Source of the DNA: DATCYX01 sp963714425
GTDB taxonomy: Bacteria; Chloroflexota; Anaerolineae; Anaerolineales; UBA4823
DNA: 64,000 nt
Direction: 5' to 3'
Assembly: GCA_963714425.1 (NCBI GenBank)
Contig: CAVQOI010000007.1
Coordinates: 1 to 64,000, forward strand
In this document: in pieces, positions 17,123-24,629 of the stretch
How the letters are laid out: each line of letters begins with the position of its first letter
Numbering within the stretch: the first letter of the stretch is position 1
The notes under the pieces: generated by a model
What the model saw: only the letters and a program-made list of their open reading frames with translations
Database searches by the model: none
Told to the model about the DNA's origin: nothing
Made by a program: the position numbers and the translations under genes

Positions 17123-17518
17123 TTAAGGTTGGCGCACACCTCCAATAATTGCAGTTGCCCCTATTGCAGAGAGCAACAGCCAGAAGGCAAATAACGCCCA
17201 GGTGATTCTGCTCATGGTCTTCTCATTGGGGATAAAGTCGTGGACCACCTGTCGCAGACCATTCACACCGTGTGCGAAGGCGAACGCCAACAGCAAGAAG
17301 TCGTAAACGCGCCAGCCAAGTGAGGCCCAGCGCATGGCTACATAGTCAAGGTCGATGGCGTGCACGCCCACCAGCACATCCTGGATGGCGACATGCACCC
17401 ACACCAGCGGGATAAGCAGCAAGCCGCTGTAGCGCATCCATTTCCAGGCAAACACCTCCGCCTTATTTTGCGGGATTATCTGGCGATCTTGGGGTAATTG
17501 AGCCATAGGTTTTATCAC
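17123..17518 (-). CDS. second SdhD-like membrane anchor (orphan)
   Basis: The 131-aa three-helix protein contains the His motif FAFAHGVNGLR, equivalent to THAFNGLR in sdhD at 13200. It starts with GTG at 17518, or ATG at 17506 (residue 5); neither has a good ribosome site. It follows the SdhC-like gene at 17582 by 63 nt. No flavoprotein or iron-sulfur gene is adjacent on this side, so it either forms an alternative anchor for the SdhAB above or belongs to another quinone oxidoreductase encoded elsewhere. Confidence 0.75.
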   Translation of the reverse strand: MIKPMAQLPQDRQIIPQNKAEVFAWKWMRYSGLLLIPLVWVHVAIQDVLVGVHAIDLDYVAMRWASLGWRVYDFLLLAFAFAHGVNGLRQVVHDFIPNEKTMSRITWALFAFWLLLSAIGATAIIGGVRQP

Positions 17519-17581
17519 ATTAATTTCACTGCGGAGTAAGCGGAGATTTAGATACTCATCCGCACACTTTGCGGTGAATAA

Positions 17582-18010
17582 TTAAAAATTGTGGATGAGC
17601 ATACTCCTGCCCATCAGGAACGCAGCTGGCAGCCAAAGAACGACCGCCACCACCAGGGTGATCACAGCGGTTTTCTCCTGCGGTCCAACGCTCCACCACC
17701 TTGGTGCGAGCAGGTCGAACAGGGCAATGCGTGCCCCGTTCACGCCATGGTAGATCACGCAGAAGACCAGGATGATCTCACCCAGCATCATCGGCGTGCT
17801 GCGGTAAATAGCAATGGCGTGCTCGTATAAGTGTGGAAAAAAATAGACGGTGGATGTATCCAGGATGTGCACAACCAGGAAGAGCAGCGTACCAAGACCG
17901 GTAAAGCGGTGCAGGATGAAGCTCAGCTGACCGGTGCGCAGTCGGTAAGCGGTCAGGCCATTGACGGTCGTGCGGATTGATTCGATCAGGGAAGAAGTCT
18001 CTTGAGCCAT
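17582..18010 (-). CDS. second SdhC-like cytochrome b anchor (orphan)
   Basis: The 142-aa protein has three membrane helices, the early S-F-I-L-H-R-F-T-G motif of SdhC and His residues in LVVHILD and IYHGVNGAR. It is encoded just upstream of the SdhD-like gene, so the two form a complete second anchor pair. It diverges from the bc operon to its left, and its start lies 44 nt from the open frame on the other strand. Similarity to the sdhC at 13642 is clear at motif level but low overall. Confidence 0.75.
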   Translation of the reverse strand: MAQETSSLIESIRTTVNGLTAYRLRTGQLSFILHRFTGLGTLLFLVVHILDTSTVYFFPHLYEHAIAIYRSTPMMLGEIILVFCVIYHGVNGARIALFDLLAPRWWSVGPQEKTAVITLVVAVVLWLPAAFLMGRSMLIHNF

Positions 18011-18144
18011 TAGATATTCGTTAATTAGATAATATTACTCTGATTTATTTTACTATGTCTTCCTTAATCGCGAGTGAGAACCTAGGTTACATCAGCGAGG
18101 GTATAATTCGGACTAATCAAACCAGACTGATCGGAGAAGTTATA

Positions 18145-18588
18145 ATGGCGAAGCGCAAGCTACACACCGTCGTAAAGGTCGAGGAGATCCTGTCCGGCCA
18201 CAGCCCCGAGGTGCGCTTGCTGGTAGAACGCCTGCGGAGGATCATCCGCGCCAGTGTGCCTGAAGCCAGCGAGTCGGGGCACCCCGTGTGGCACAGCATC
18301 GGTTACCGTCACCCGCGCAGCGGCTATTTCTGCGGAATCTTCCCCCACGAAAACCGGGTTGACCTGGCCTTCGAGTTCGGCGTCTTGCTGCCCGACCCCA
18401 AAGGGCTGCTTGAAGGGGTTGGCAAGCAGGTGCGCTATCTGAGGCTTCGCCAGGAGAACGATTTTCAAGAAGCAGCCATTCGCGAGCTGCTCCGGGCAGC
18501 TATCGACCTGCCCGAACGCCGCGACGTCAAGCTCGCCCTGGTACGCGCTGCTGTGAGACCGGTCCAGGAAAAAGAAGGAGGGAATTGA
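18145..18588 (+). CDS. DUF1801 domain protein
   Basis: ATG at 18145 with CGGAG about 8 nt upstream gives 147 aa. The frame extends 30 codons further back, but without a ribosome site. The sequence pattern (VRLLVERLRRIIRAS, then HPVWHSIGYR, then FEFGVLLPDP) matches the small alpha/beta DUF1801 (YdhG-like) domain family of unknown function. It is cytoplasmic. Its stop overlaps the next ATG by 1 nt, so it is translationally coupled to the short DsrE remnant and then to the phosphatase gene. Confidence 0.65.
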   Translation: MAKRKLHTVVKVEEILSGHSPEVRLLVERLRRIIRASVPEASESGHPVWHSIGYRHPRSGYFCGIFPHENRVDLAFEFGVLLPDPKGLLEGVGKQVRYLRLRQENDFQEAAIRELLRAAIDLPERRDVKLALVRAAVRPVQEKEGGN

Positions 18589-18671
18589 TGGCGAAAATAC
18601 TGGTGCAGATCACCCACGGACCCGAACACCCCATACGGGCTGCCAGCCAACCGATGGAGATTGAGCAATGA
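18588..18671 (+). CDS. 27-aa N-terminal remnant of a DsrE-like protein
   Basis: AGGAGGG lies 5 nt before an ATG at 18588. The peptide starts MAKILVQITHGPEHP, which matches the N-terminus of DsrE/DsrF-like sulfur-relay family proteins, but the frame ends after 27 codons. Its TGA overlaps the ATG of the phosphatase gene (ATGA at 18668). The rest of the DsrE domain is absent. It may persist only as a leader that couples translation of the phosphatase. Confidence 0.5.
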   Translation: MAKILVQITHGPEHPIRAASQPMEIEQ

Positions 18672-19927
18672 TGACAATCGATATCGAGCGTGTCACCTTG
18701 CTTTTGGAGCAGACGCGCATGTTCCATGAGATGCCACCCTCAGAGCTACGCCAGCTGGCAAGCGCTATGCGCCCGCACCTGGCGCCGGAAGGCGCCTTGC
18801 TCTTCAGCGAGGGAGAGCCGGGAGATTTCCTGTTCATCGTTGCCGAAGGTGAGGTGGAGATCATCAAAGGCCTGGGCACACCTGCCGAAACCGTGCTGGC
18901 GCGGCGTGGTCCGGGTGAGCTCATCGGGGAGATGAGCCTGTTCGCCTTGAATGGCGAGCGCACTGCCAGCGTTCGCACCACCCGCCCTTCGTTGATGATG
19001 GAGCTGAGCCGGGCGGAATTTGACCAGCTGCTGGAGCGCCACCCCAAGCTGACCAACGAGATCGTGCGCGTGCTAGGCGAGCGCCTGAACAGCCACGAAA
19101 ATCAAGCTATTCGCGAGCTCACCGAGATTAACTTGCAGCTGCGCATCGCCTACGAGGACCTGAAAGCCGCCCAGGCGGAGCTGGTTGAAAAAGAGCGCCT
19201 GGAGCGCGAGCTGGAGCTGGCGCGCCAGATCCAAATGAGCGTGCTGCCCGAGGCCCCACCCGTATGCGTGGGCTACGAGCTTGCCGCGTGCATTGAGACC
19301 GCCCGGGCAGTGGGCGGCGATTTTTACGATTTCATCCCCCTGCCGCACCAACGTTATGGAGTGGTCATTGGCGATGTGACCGATAAAGGCATGCCAGCAG
19401 CCATCTTTATGGCACAGACCTACGCCCTGCTGCACGCCGAAGCCAGCCGCAATGCGCTCCCGCAGCGTGCATTATCCCGCGTTAACCGCCACCTGATGCG
19501 CATGAACGCCCGCGGGCTGTTCGCCACCATCCTGTACGGCATCCTGGACACCCACGCGCACCGCTTCACGTATTCCCGCGCCGGGCATGAGCTTCCCATC
19601 CTGTATATGCCCGATGGCAAAGTGTCGCTGCTCCCTAAAAAAGATGGCCAGCCGGTGGGCATTTTGGACGATCCGGTCTTCGATCAGCACACGATCAGCC
19701 TGCCCCCGGGCAGCTCCCTGCTGCTGTATACGGATGGCGCCAGCGACCAGAGCAACCCCGAAGGCCAGCCCTTCGGGCTGGAGCGGCTCATCCAGACCTT
19801 CAGCCAACTGGCAAGACAGCGCCCGGCGCAGATTTGCCAGGGGTTGGTCGAGACCCTGGAAGCGCACCGCGGCCCAGCCTCTCGTTTCGATGATGTGACC
19901 CTGGTGGCGATCAGGGCAGAGGATTAG
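18668..19927 (+). CDS. cNMP-binding domain / PP2C (SpoIIE/RsbU-type) serine phosphatase
   Basis: The 419-aa cytoplasmic signalling protein begins with a cyclic-nucleotide-binding beta-roll (about 15-135; GEPGDFLFIVAEGEVEI and GELIGEMSLF). A coiled-coil linker spans about 145-190, followed by a SpoIIE-like PP2C phosphatase (about 195-418). Metal-binding motifs are GGDFYDF, IGDVTDKGMPA, LYTDGASD and a terminal DDVTLVAIR. Such proteins usually dephosphorylate anti-anti-sigma factors. No sigma-factor partner lies nearby. It is third in a coupled run with the DUF1801 gene and the DsrE remnant. Confidence 0.9.
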   Translation: MMTIDIERVTLLLEQTRMFHEMPPSELRQLASAMRPHLAPEGALLFSEGEPGDFLFIVAEGEVEIIKGLGTPAETVLARRGPGELIGEMSLFALNGERTASVRTTRPSLMMELSRAEFDQLLERHPKLTNEIVRVLGERLNSHENQAIRELTEINLQLRIAYEDLKAAQAELVEKERLERELELARQIQMSVLPEAPPVCVGYELAACIETARAVGGDFYDFIPLPHQRYGVVIGDVTDKGMPAAIFMAQTYALLHAEASRNALPQRALSRVNRHLMRMNARGLFATILYGILDTHAHRFTYSRAGHELPILYMPDGKVSLLPKKDGQPVGILDDPVFDQHTISLPPGSSLLLYTDGASDQSNPEGQPFGLERLIQTFSQLARQRPAQICQGLVETLEAHRGPASRFDDVTLVAIRAED

Positions 19928-19930
19928 GAA

Positions 19931-20036
19931 TGCCCCCACCCCCGCCCCTCCCCCACAAAGGGGGAGGGGAGAAGATTCCAAAATCAGGGTTATCCAGCGG
20001 CTGTGCCGCTGGATAACCCTGATTTTGGCTTTTTCC
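19931..20036. repeat. compound hairpin element copy 2
   Basis: A perfect 10-bp C/G hairpin (19945-19954 with 19960-19969) and an 8-nt linker lead into a perfect 23-bp stem (19978-20000 with 20006-20028) with a 5-nt loop. The stem starts CCAAAAT like copy 1 but has a different interior. A short T-run follows, so it can serve as the terminator of the phosphatase gene. Confidence 0.78.
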
Positions 20037-20112
20037 TTGCTATCTCCACGGGTCGAAGAACGCCAGCGAGCCCGTGACGGCCTGCCATAGACGCTTCAGG
20101 TAAAGAGCGCTC

Positions 20113-20193
20113 TCAGAGAACTGCTACGCCGGCCTGGGCTGACACCAATAAAGTCAGCAGGGCTGGCAGCCAGCGTACCTTTATAATGGACAT
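20113..20193 (-). CDS. 26-aa hydrophobic small peptide
   Basis: AGGAGG lies 8 nt before an ATG at 20193, which makes this start credible. The peptide reads MSIIKVRWLPALLTLLVSAQ and then AGVAVL, resembling a signal peptide or a single membrane helix. A longer frame upstream to 20502 is low-complexity and unconvincing. A neighbouring frame carries a Trp/Phe-rich continuation of about 25 codons to near 20040, so this could also be the start of a frameshifted protein of about 50 aa. Function is unknown. Confidence 0.4.
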   Translation of the reverse strand: MSIIKVRWLPALLTLLVSAQAGVAVL

Positions 20194-20372
20194 CTTTGAA
20201 ATCCTCCTTGGCGGGTGAAGCTCCGCGTATAGGTTGGGATTATACCCGGCGGTATTTTTGCTTACAGGAGACGCTGGAACGGCGTGGGAGGTTCCATGAG
20301 AGGAAGAAAGTGGCGAGTGGAGAGTGATAATGCGCATAGCGTGTAGCGTATAGCGGATTGGGTGGAGATAAA

Positions 20373-20424
20373 GGATTTTTGAAATATTGAAAGCGAAAAA
20401 GTAAAAATTTTCCATACAATTCAT
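20373..20424 (+). repeat. diverged 52-bp repeat, copy A
   Basis: The segment from GGATTTTTGAAAT to CAATTCAT resembles 38621-38673 with scattered mismatches. Both copies start just after a run of G-rich intergenic sequence. Confidence 0.4.
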
Positions 20425-20674
20425 CTCAGAAGTGAATAGTGAATAGTGAGGGGGAAGGGCGAGGCATGGCGGATGGTTACTGCAATATAGCGTATAGCGC
20501 ACTTCGAAAGGCGAATTCGTAGAACAATTGTACGAAATATAGGGCGAAAGTAAAGGGGGATTTTTAGGGGGAACTGGATGGGGGAATGGGTTAACCCATG
20601 GCGAGTAGAGGTGAGGGTGGGTGGGAAGGGGAGTTTATTACGCGAATTACGCTAATGAGCGGATGAGGCTAATA

Positions 20675-20733
20675 AGCCTTGCGAAGGTTGTGTGTAGGCC
20701 AACACGATCTTTCGATAAAACCTTCGCAAGGCT
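20675..20733. repeat. CCTTGCGAAGG-type stem with 29-nt loop
   Basis: Arms 20675-20689 and 20719-20733 are perfect 15-bp complements containing CCTTGCGAAGG. The same arm sequence occurs at 35087-35119 next to the RAYT gene, at 42146-42177, and as a single arm at 47826. Confidence 0.65.
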
Positions 20734-20863
20734 CTCTTCGACAGATCACTTCCCGATAAACAAATGCGGCATTTTCGGCGTAAAATATTCATGAGGACTG
20801 GATACAGCTAAATAAACCGCAATATTGAGTTATATGCACTAGTTAGACGTTTATCTTGCAAAG

Positions 20864-21271
20864 TTGAATCATGGAAAACAAAAACAGAAAAACGTAATCA
20901 AGGGGTACGTTTTGTTCTTTGCTTTCTGTGTGGGCATACTCTTCATTGGGGTTGTCCTTAGCGTCCCTGTGAAGGTTGAAGTTCACTCAGTTGGCGAAAA
21001 GCCGCCTTTTCTATTCGCTTTATTTTTTGTAATTTCCTTATTGGTAACAGCAATTGGGGCAGCTTATTTATCTTTCCTTTATTGGTTTCAAGGAAAAAAG
21101 GCTCGTATAAATTTAGAAGCCACAATAGTACGATTAGCGAATAGATTTTTAATTTTTCGTTTACCGATATATAACCCTGCGTTTTTATTCTGGTATATAC
21201 GGGTTTTTATGCCTATTACAGCGCTCATGGTTTTTGGTCTTTTCCTTTTGGTATTGTTCAGCGCTTTTTAA
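20864..21271 (+). CDS. hypothetical AT-rich membrane protein
   Basis: The 135-aa frame starts at a TTG at 20864, the only start codon after an upstream stop. It has a basic N-terminus and about three hydrophobic helices (about 14-34, 48-70 and 105-133). Its GC content is far below that of flanking genes, which suggests recent acquisition. A GTTAGAC heptamer 20 nt upstream resembles an integron attC core site, but no matching partner site is convincing. No family is recognised. Confidence 0.45.
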   Translation: MNHGKQKQKNVIKGYVLFFAFCVGILFIGVVLSVPVKVEVHSVGEKPPFLFALFFVISLLVTAIGAAYLSFLYWFQGKKARINLEATIVRLANRFLIFRLPIYNPAFLFWYIRVFMPITALMVFGLFLLVLFSAF

Positions 21272-21524
21272 TAGTAAAGTTTTGAATTGCGGTAGAACAA
21301 GATTCGGTTTGGCTTAACAGTGTTTCTGAGAGTTGGGTTCTTGGCATTTGCCAATGCTTTGTTTATGCGAAAAAATATACGTGATAGCAGTGGTGTCTCT
21401 TTTTGGCGGCGAGTCTGGCGCAATAAAAAAACGCCTTGCACAGCGTGCAGCAGACCCCGCTATGCTCGCCTTGGTGATTGTTCCCTGCTGTAGGCAGATT
21501 TGTGTTAACTGCTCCCAGGAGCTT

Positions 21525-22568
21525 TCATGCCTCCGGCAGACGCTCCTCATCCTTACCCGGCGGTGGAGACCCAGCGAACGCCCTGACACGGCGCAGCAGA
21601 ATGAAACCCGCCAGGAGGGGAAGCCAGAAGGTGAGGCCGCGGAAGGCGATGGCGATGACGGCGGCGCGCTCGCCGGGCATACCCAGCGAGGTGAAGACCA
21701 GGGTCATGGCGCCTTCGACGACGCCGATGCCCTGCGGAGTGATGGAGACGATCCAGAACAGCATGCCCATGGCGTAGCCGGCGACGAGCACGCCCAAAGA
21801 GAGCGGCTGCCCGAAAGCCTGGAATAAAGCCGCCAGGCTGAGCAGGTCCACCATGTGCATCGCCAGGGCGACCGCCAGGATGCGCCCCAGGCTACTGGGA
21901 CGGGCTGAGACGGCTTGGGCGGCCTCGGCGAATTCCTCAGTGATCCGCCTGACGTGCCGGTTGGGCACCAGTTTTGGACGGTGGAACAGCGCTCCCAGGC
22001 GTCTGGCGGGGCGCAGCAGCCAATCCAGCACCATACCCAGCCGCTGGGGAGCCCACAAGCCCAGCGCCATCAGGGCGGATAACACGAATGTCAACACCAG
22101 GAGCAGTACGGCAGCGCTGATCTGGTAAGGGCGCAAGTCGTGCGCCACGAAGAGGAAAGCAATGCCGGCAGACAGGACAAATGCGAAGGCGATGAAATCA
22201 GCCGTCAGGGCCAGCAAGGTGCCCACAGCTGCTCGGGCGCCGGATTGCCCGCGGCGCCTGGCATAGTCTACAAAGAGGGCCGCGCCGCTGACGCCCCCGC
22301 TGGGGGCGGTCACATTCAGAAAGAGCGAGGAGAAGGTCACCGGCAGCAACTCAAGGATGCGGCTCTCGACACCAATGCTTGTGAACGTAACCCGGTACAG
22401 TCCTGTGCGGACAGTGTAATAGAGCACCTGCAGGATGGCTGCGACGAGCACCCACAGCCAATCCCCTCCTGCCAGGGTTGCAGCCACGTGCTCGATCTCC
22501 GTCAGGCGGGTTAATACGATCCACAGGAAGGCGATCACGGACAGCCAGGTGAGCCAGCGGAACTTCAA
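21525..22568 (-). CDS. YbhN/UPF0104 (lysylphosphatidylglycerol synthase TM-region) family protein
   Basis: The 347-aa polytopic protein has about eight hydrophobic segments. It carries the family's conserved stretch P-V-T-F-S-S-L-F-L-N near residue 80 followed by P-S-G-G-V-S-G. A later S-I-T-P-Q-G-I-G-V-V-E-G motif near 265 is the hallmark of the UPF0104/TIGR00374 family related to the MprF flippase domain. Lipid translocation is inferred from the family. It lies 1 nt after the DDN-like gene, so it is in the same operon. Confidence 0.8.
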   Translation of the reverse strand: MKFRWLTWLSVIAFLWIVLTRLTEIEHVAATLAGGDWLWVLVAAILQVLYYTVRTGLYRVTFTSIGVESRILELLPVTFSSLFLNVTAPSGGVSGAALFVDYARRRGQSGARAAVGTLLALTADFIAFAFVLSAGIAFLFVAHDLRPYQISAAVLLLVLTFVLSALMALGLWAPQRLGMVLDWLLRPARRLGALFHRPKLVPNRHVRRITEEFAEAAQAVSARPSSLGRILAVALAMHMVDLLSLAALFQAFGQPLSLGVLVAGYAMGMLFWIVSITPQGIGVVEGAMTLVFTSLGMPGERAAVIAIAFRGLTFWLPLLAGFILLRRVRAFAGSPPPGKDEERLPEA

Positions 22569-22569
22569 T

Positions 22570-23097
22570 TTATCCTTCCGGGATTGCGTGATCGGGTGGG
22601 GGAGAATACCCGGAAATTGGTTGTGGATGACCTTCCGGTTGAATCACCACCATTGCCTTTTGCGCGGCGAAGCGTTCCAGGTCGTGACGTGTGTAGCGCA
22701 GCGGCAGCCCTTCCAGGCGCATGAGCAGGCCGATCATGAGGGGGTGGCGCTTCAAGCGCAGCTCGAAGAAACCGGCGATTCGCTCTGGGTCGGTGACGGC
22801 CTCAGCCAGGGCGGGGAAACGCCGCCCTTTGATCTGCACCTCGACGCGCGGGTCGGCCTGGATATTGAGGAACCAGTCCGCATGGGCGCCGCGCGCCGAG
22901 CCGACGATGTATTCCCCGCTCACTTGTTCATACTGCAGCGGTGTGACCCGCGGCAAGCCGGATTTGCGCCCGGTGGTGGTGAGCAGCAGCACGACCCTGG
23001 CAGGCCCGATGCCGCGCTGGAAGTTGCCTTCCATCCAGCGATTAAACCGCCGCATCAGGCGCCAGATCGTGGGACTTTGAACCCTGCCAGATTTCAT
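22570..23097 (-). CDS. DDN/F420-type deazaflavin-dependent nitroreductase family protein
   Basis: The start is the ATG at 23097 with GGGGAGG 4-5 nt upstream. The 175-aa product has the split-barrel pattern V-L-L-L-T-T-T-G-R-K-S-G followed by R-V-T-P-L-Q-Y and then G-A-H-A-D-W-F-L-N. This is characteristic of the deazaflavin (F420)-dependent nitroreductase (DDN) family. A cytoplasmic or membrane-associated reductase of quinones or xenobiotics is inferred. It lies between a small membrane protein gene and the YbhN-like gene with almost no gaps. Confidence 0.8.
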   Translation of the reverse strand: MKSGRVQSPTIWRLMRRFNRWMEGNFQRGIGPARVVLLLTTTGRKSGLPRVTPLQYEQVSGEYIVGSARGAHADWFLNIQADPRVEVQIKGRRFPALAEAVTDPERIAGFFELRLKRHPLMIGLLMRLEGLPLRYTRHDLERFAAQKAMVVIQPEGHPQPISGYSPPPDHAIPEG

Positions 23098-23123
23098 CTG
23101 TCCTCCCCACAAACGTGCGAGCT

Positions 23124-23558
23124 TCAATGATTCGAGAATGCACGCCTGGTCATCAGCAGTGGCAGGCCTGCAGCAACGATCAACAGGGTATTGAAGAGGA
23201 CGTTAAAAATCACGTGGAATGAATAGGAGATGTAAGTATCCAAGAGATACCAACCCAGCAAGCCATAGGTCATGCAGTTCCATGCCCAGCGTTCCTTGTT
23301 CTTGAAGGGGTAGCGGGCGATGTATGCCAGGAATACTCCCCAACCAGCCGTGGTAGCCCCCAGCACGCCATAGACCCAGGCCTGGAAGAGACGAATTTCC
23401 CCAAACACAGGGCGCGCCCCCCAAAACACGGGGTCGATTCGTGCGTTGAACAGAAAGTTGAAGACAGGCGTTTGGTTGAAGAGCGCCAGAAACACGCCAA
23501 AGATACTGACGAGCACGGAAAGCGCCAGCAGCCAACGCTGCCAGAATGAGAAGCTCAT
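23124..23558 (-). CDS. hypothetical four-helix membrane protein
   Basis: ATG at 23558 has GGAGG 7 nt upstream and is preferred to the longer frame from 23597. The 144-aa product has about four membrane segments (8-30, 55-80, 93-112 and 120-138) and many aromatic residues. No named family is recognised. It is immediately upstream of the DDN-like gene and probably cotranscribed with it. Confidence 0.6.
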   Translation of the reverse strand: MSFSFWQRWLLALSVLVSIFGVFLALFNQTPVFNFLFNARIDPVFWGARPVFGEIRLFQAWVYGVLGATTAGWGVFLAYIARYPFKNKERWAWNCMTYGLLGWYLLDTYISYSFHVIFNVLFNTLLIVAAGLPLLMTRRAFSNH

Positions 23559-23642
23559 TTCAGCCTCCATTGTCTTAAGTGAGGAACTCAGCCACATGGG
23601 ATGATTCCAAAGAGAGACATCCCTATGCGGCTGCCTCCCAGA

Positions 23643-24629
23643 TTATCCGTCCGGCTGGGCGCAGCGGAATCCGATGCGCGGGTCGTTGGAAGTATGCGAT
23701 GAATTGCGCTTCGAGCAACGGCTCAGGTCTTCGACCAGGCTCTGCTCACCGTCTTTATCCACCCAGGCGCTGCCGCGCACTGAGTGGTTCCAGGGAGGTC
23801 CGGTCCCAACGGGATTGCGCTCGGGCAAGTCCTGGTAGCCCTGCCAGGTATACCAATCGAGCGTCCATTCCGTGGCGTTGCCTGCCATATCCAGCACCCC
23901 GTAAGCGCTGGCTCCCGACGGGTAGCTGCCTACCGGCATTGGATGTGGTCCCTCATCCCCCGCGGATGGGGCTTCCAAAAGCAGCCAGATCTCTTCGACG
24001 CTGGCTGGCCAGCGCTGGGGCAGGTGGATGCCGGTGTTTAGGCGCTGCGCATCCCAACCGTCGCCCCAGGGGTAAACGCTACCTTCAGGCCCGCGGCAAG
24101 CATTCTCCCACTCTGCTTCGCTGGGCAAGCGCTTGCCAGCCCAAGCGCAATAGGCGCTGGCCTCCGCCCAGCTCACCCCTGTGACGGGCCAATCCGCTTG
24201 CCCGTCAGGGGAATCAAGGCCACTCCAGTGTTGCGGGGGTCTACCCTGCGTCTCCAGAAGGAAGCGCCGGTACTGGGCGTTGGTGACTTCATAGCGGTCG
24301 ATCTGGTAAGCATCCAGGGATATCTGCCGGGGAGGCTGTTCATCTAACGGACCCGCCAGGCTACCCAGGGTGAACTCGCCAGCGGGGATGAGGACCATAC
24401 TGCTGTCCAGCGTATCCGCCAGGCGATCCAGGTCGCCACGTGCAGCCAGGCGGCGCAGGTAAACAATCTCGGCTTGCAAATCTGTTATCGCTGACCGGCA
24501 ACATACCAGAAACCACGCAGCCAGGATGAATGGCACGACTGCCAGCCACCCTCTGGAGTGGTGGTTCACCCTGCTAAGACGCTGCTGCCAGCGTGCCGCC
24601 GCGTGACTCACGATCCAATCCCCTTCCAT
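23643..24629 (-). CDS. formylglycine-generating-enzyme (FGE/SUMF1) domain protein
   Basis: The 328-aa protein has a single N-terminal membrane helix (about 26-46), then an exported FGE-sulfatase fold. The pattern includes MVLIPAGEFTLGS near 78, Y-E-V-T-N-A-Q-Y, the P-V-T-G-V-S-W-A-E-A-x-A-Y-C-x-W-A-G-K-R-L-P-S-E-A-E-W-E core, N-A-T-E-W and a terminal I-G-F-R-C-A. True FGE uses two nearby cysteines near the C-terminus. Only one of these (SRCSKR) is visible, so sulfatase maturation is doubtful. Its 5' end overlaps the next gene by 56 nt. GTG at 24611 with AAGGGG upstream is an alternative start. Confidence 0.78.
   Translation of the reverse strand: MEGDWIVSHAAARWQQRLSRVNHHSRGWLAVVPFILAAWFLVCCRSAITDLQAEIVYLRRLAARGDLDRLADTLDSSMVLIPAGEFTLGSLAGPLDEQPPRQISLDAYQIDRYEVTNAQYRRFLLETQGRPPQHWSGLDSPDGQADWPVTGVSWAEASAYCAWAGKRLPSEAEWENACRGPEGSVYPWGDGWDAQRLNTGIHLPQRWPASVEEIWLLLEAPSAGDEGPHPMPVGSYPSGASAYGVLDMAGNATEWTLDWYTWQGYQDLPERNPVGTGPPWNHSVRGSAWVDKDGEQSLVEDLSRCSKRNSSHTSNDPRIGFRCAQPDG

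Larger units (their letters stand above)
20200..20860. other. gene-poor AT-rich intergenic stretch
   Basis: Base composition drops well below that of the neighbours. The stretch holds short reiterated words (repeated GTATAGCG and AATAGTGA strings at about 20330-20500), a diverged repeat at 20373 and a stem at 20675. No convincing gene is seen in either strand. Confidence 0.5.

Noticed and set aside
20843..20850. Integron attC site before the orphan membrane gene
   Set aside because: Only one core-like heptamer is convincing; the paired box at proper distance and the folded arms are lacking, so it is kept only as a low-interest note.
21314..21589. 91-codon minus-strand frame between the orphan membrane gene and the YbhN-like gene
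   Set aside because: Overlaps the end of the YbhN-like gene, has no ribosome site and an unnatural Arg/Ser/Cys composition.
23579..24184. 201-codon plus-strand frame over the FGE-like gene
   Set aside because: Arg/Pro/Ser-rich shadow frame antisense to a gene with clear FGE motifs.
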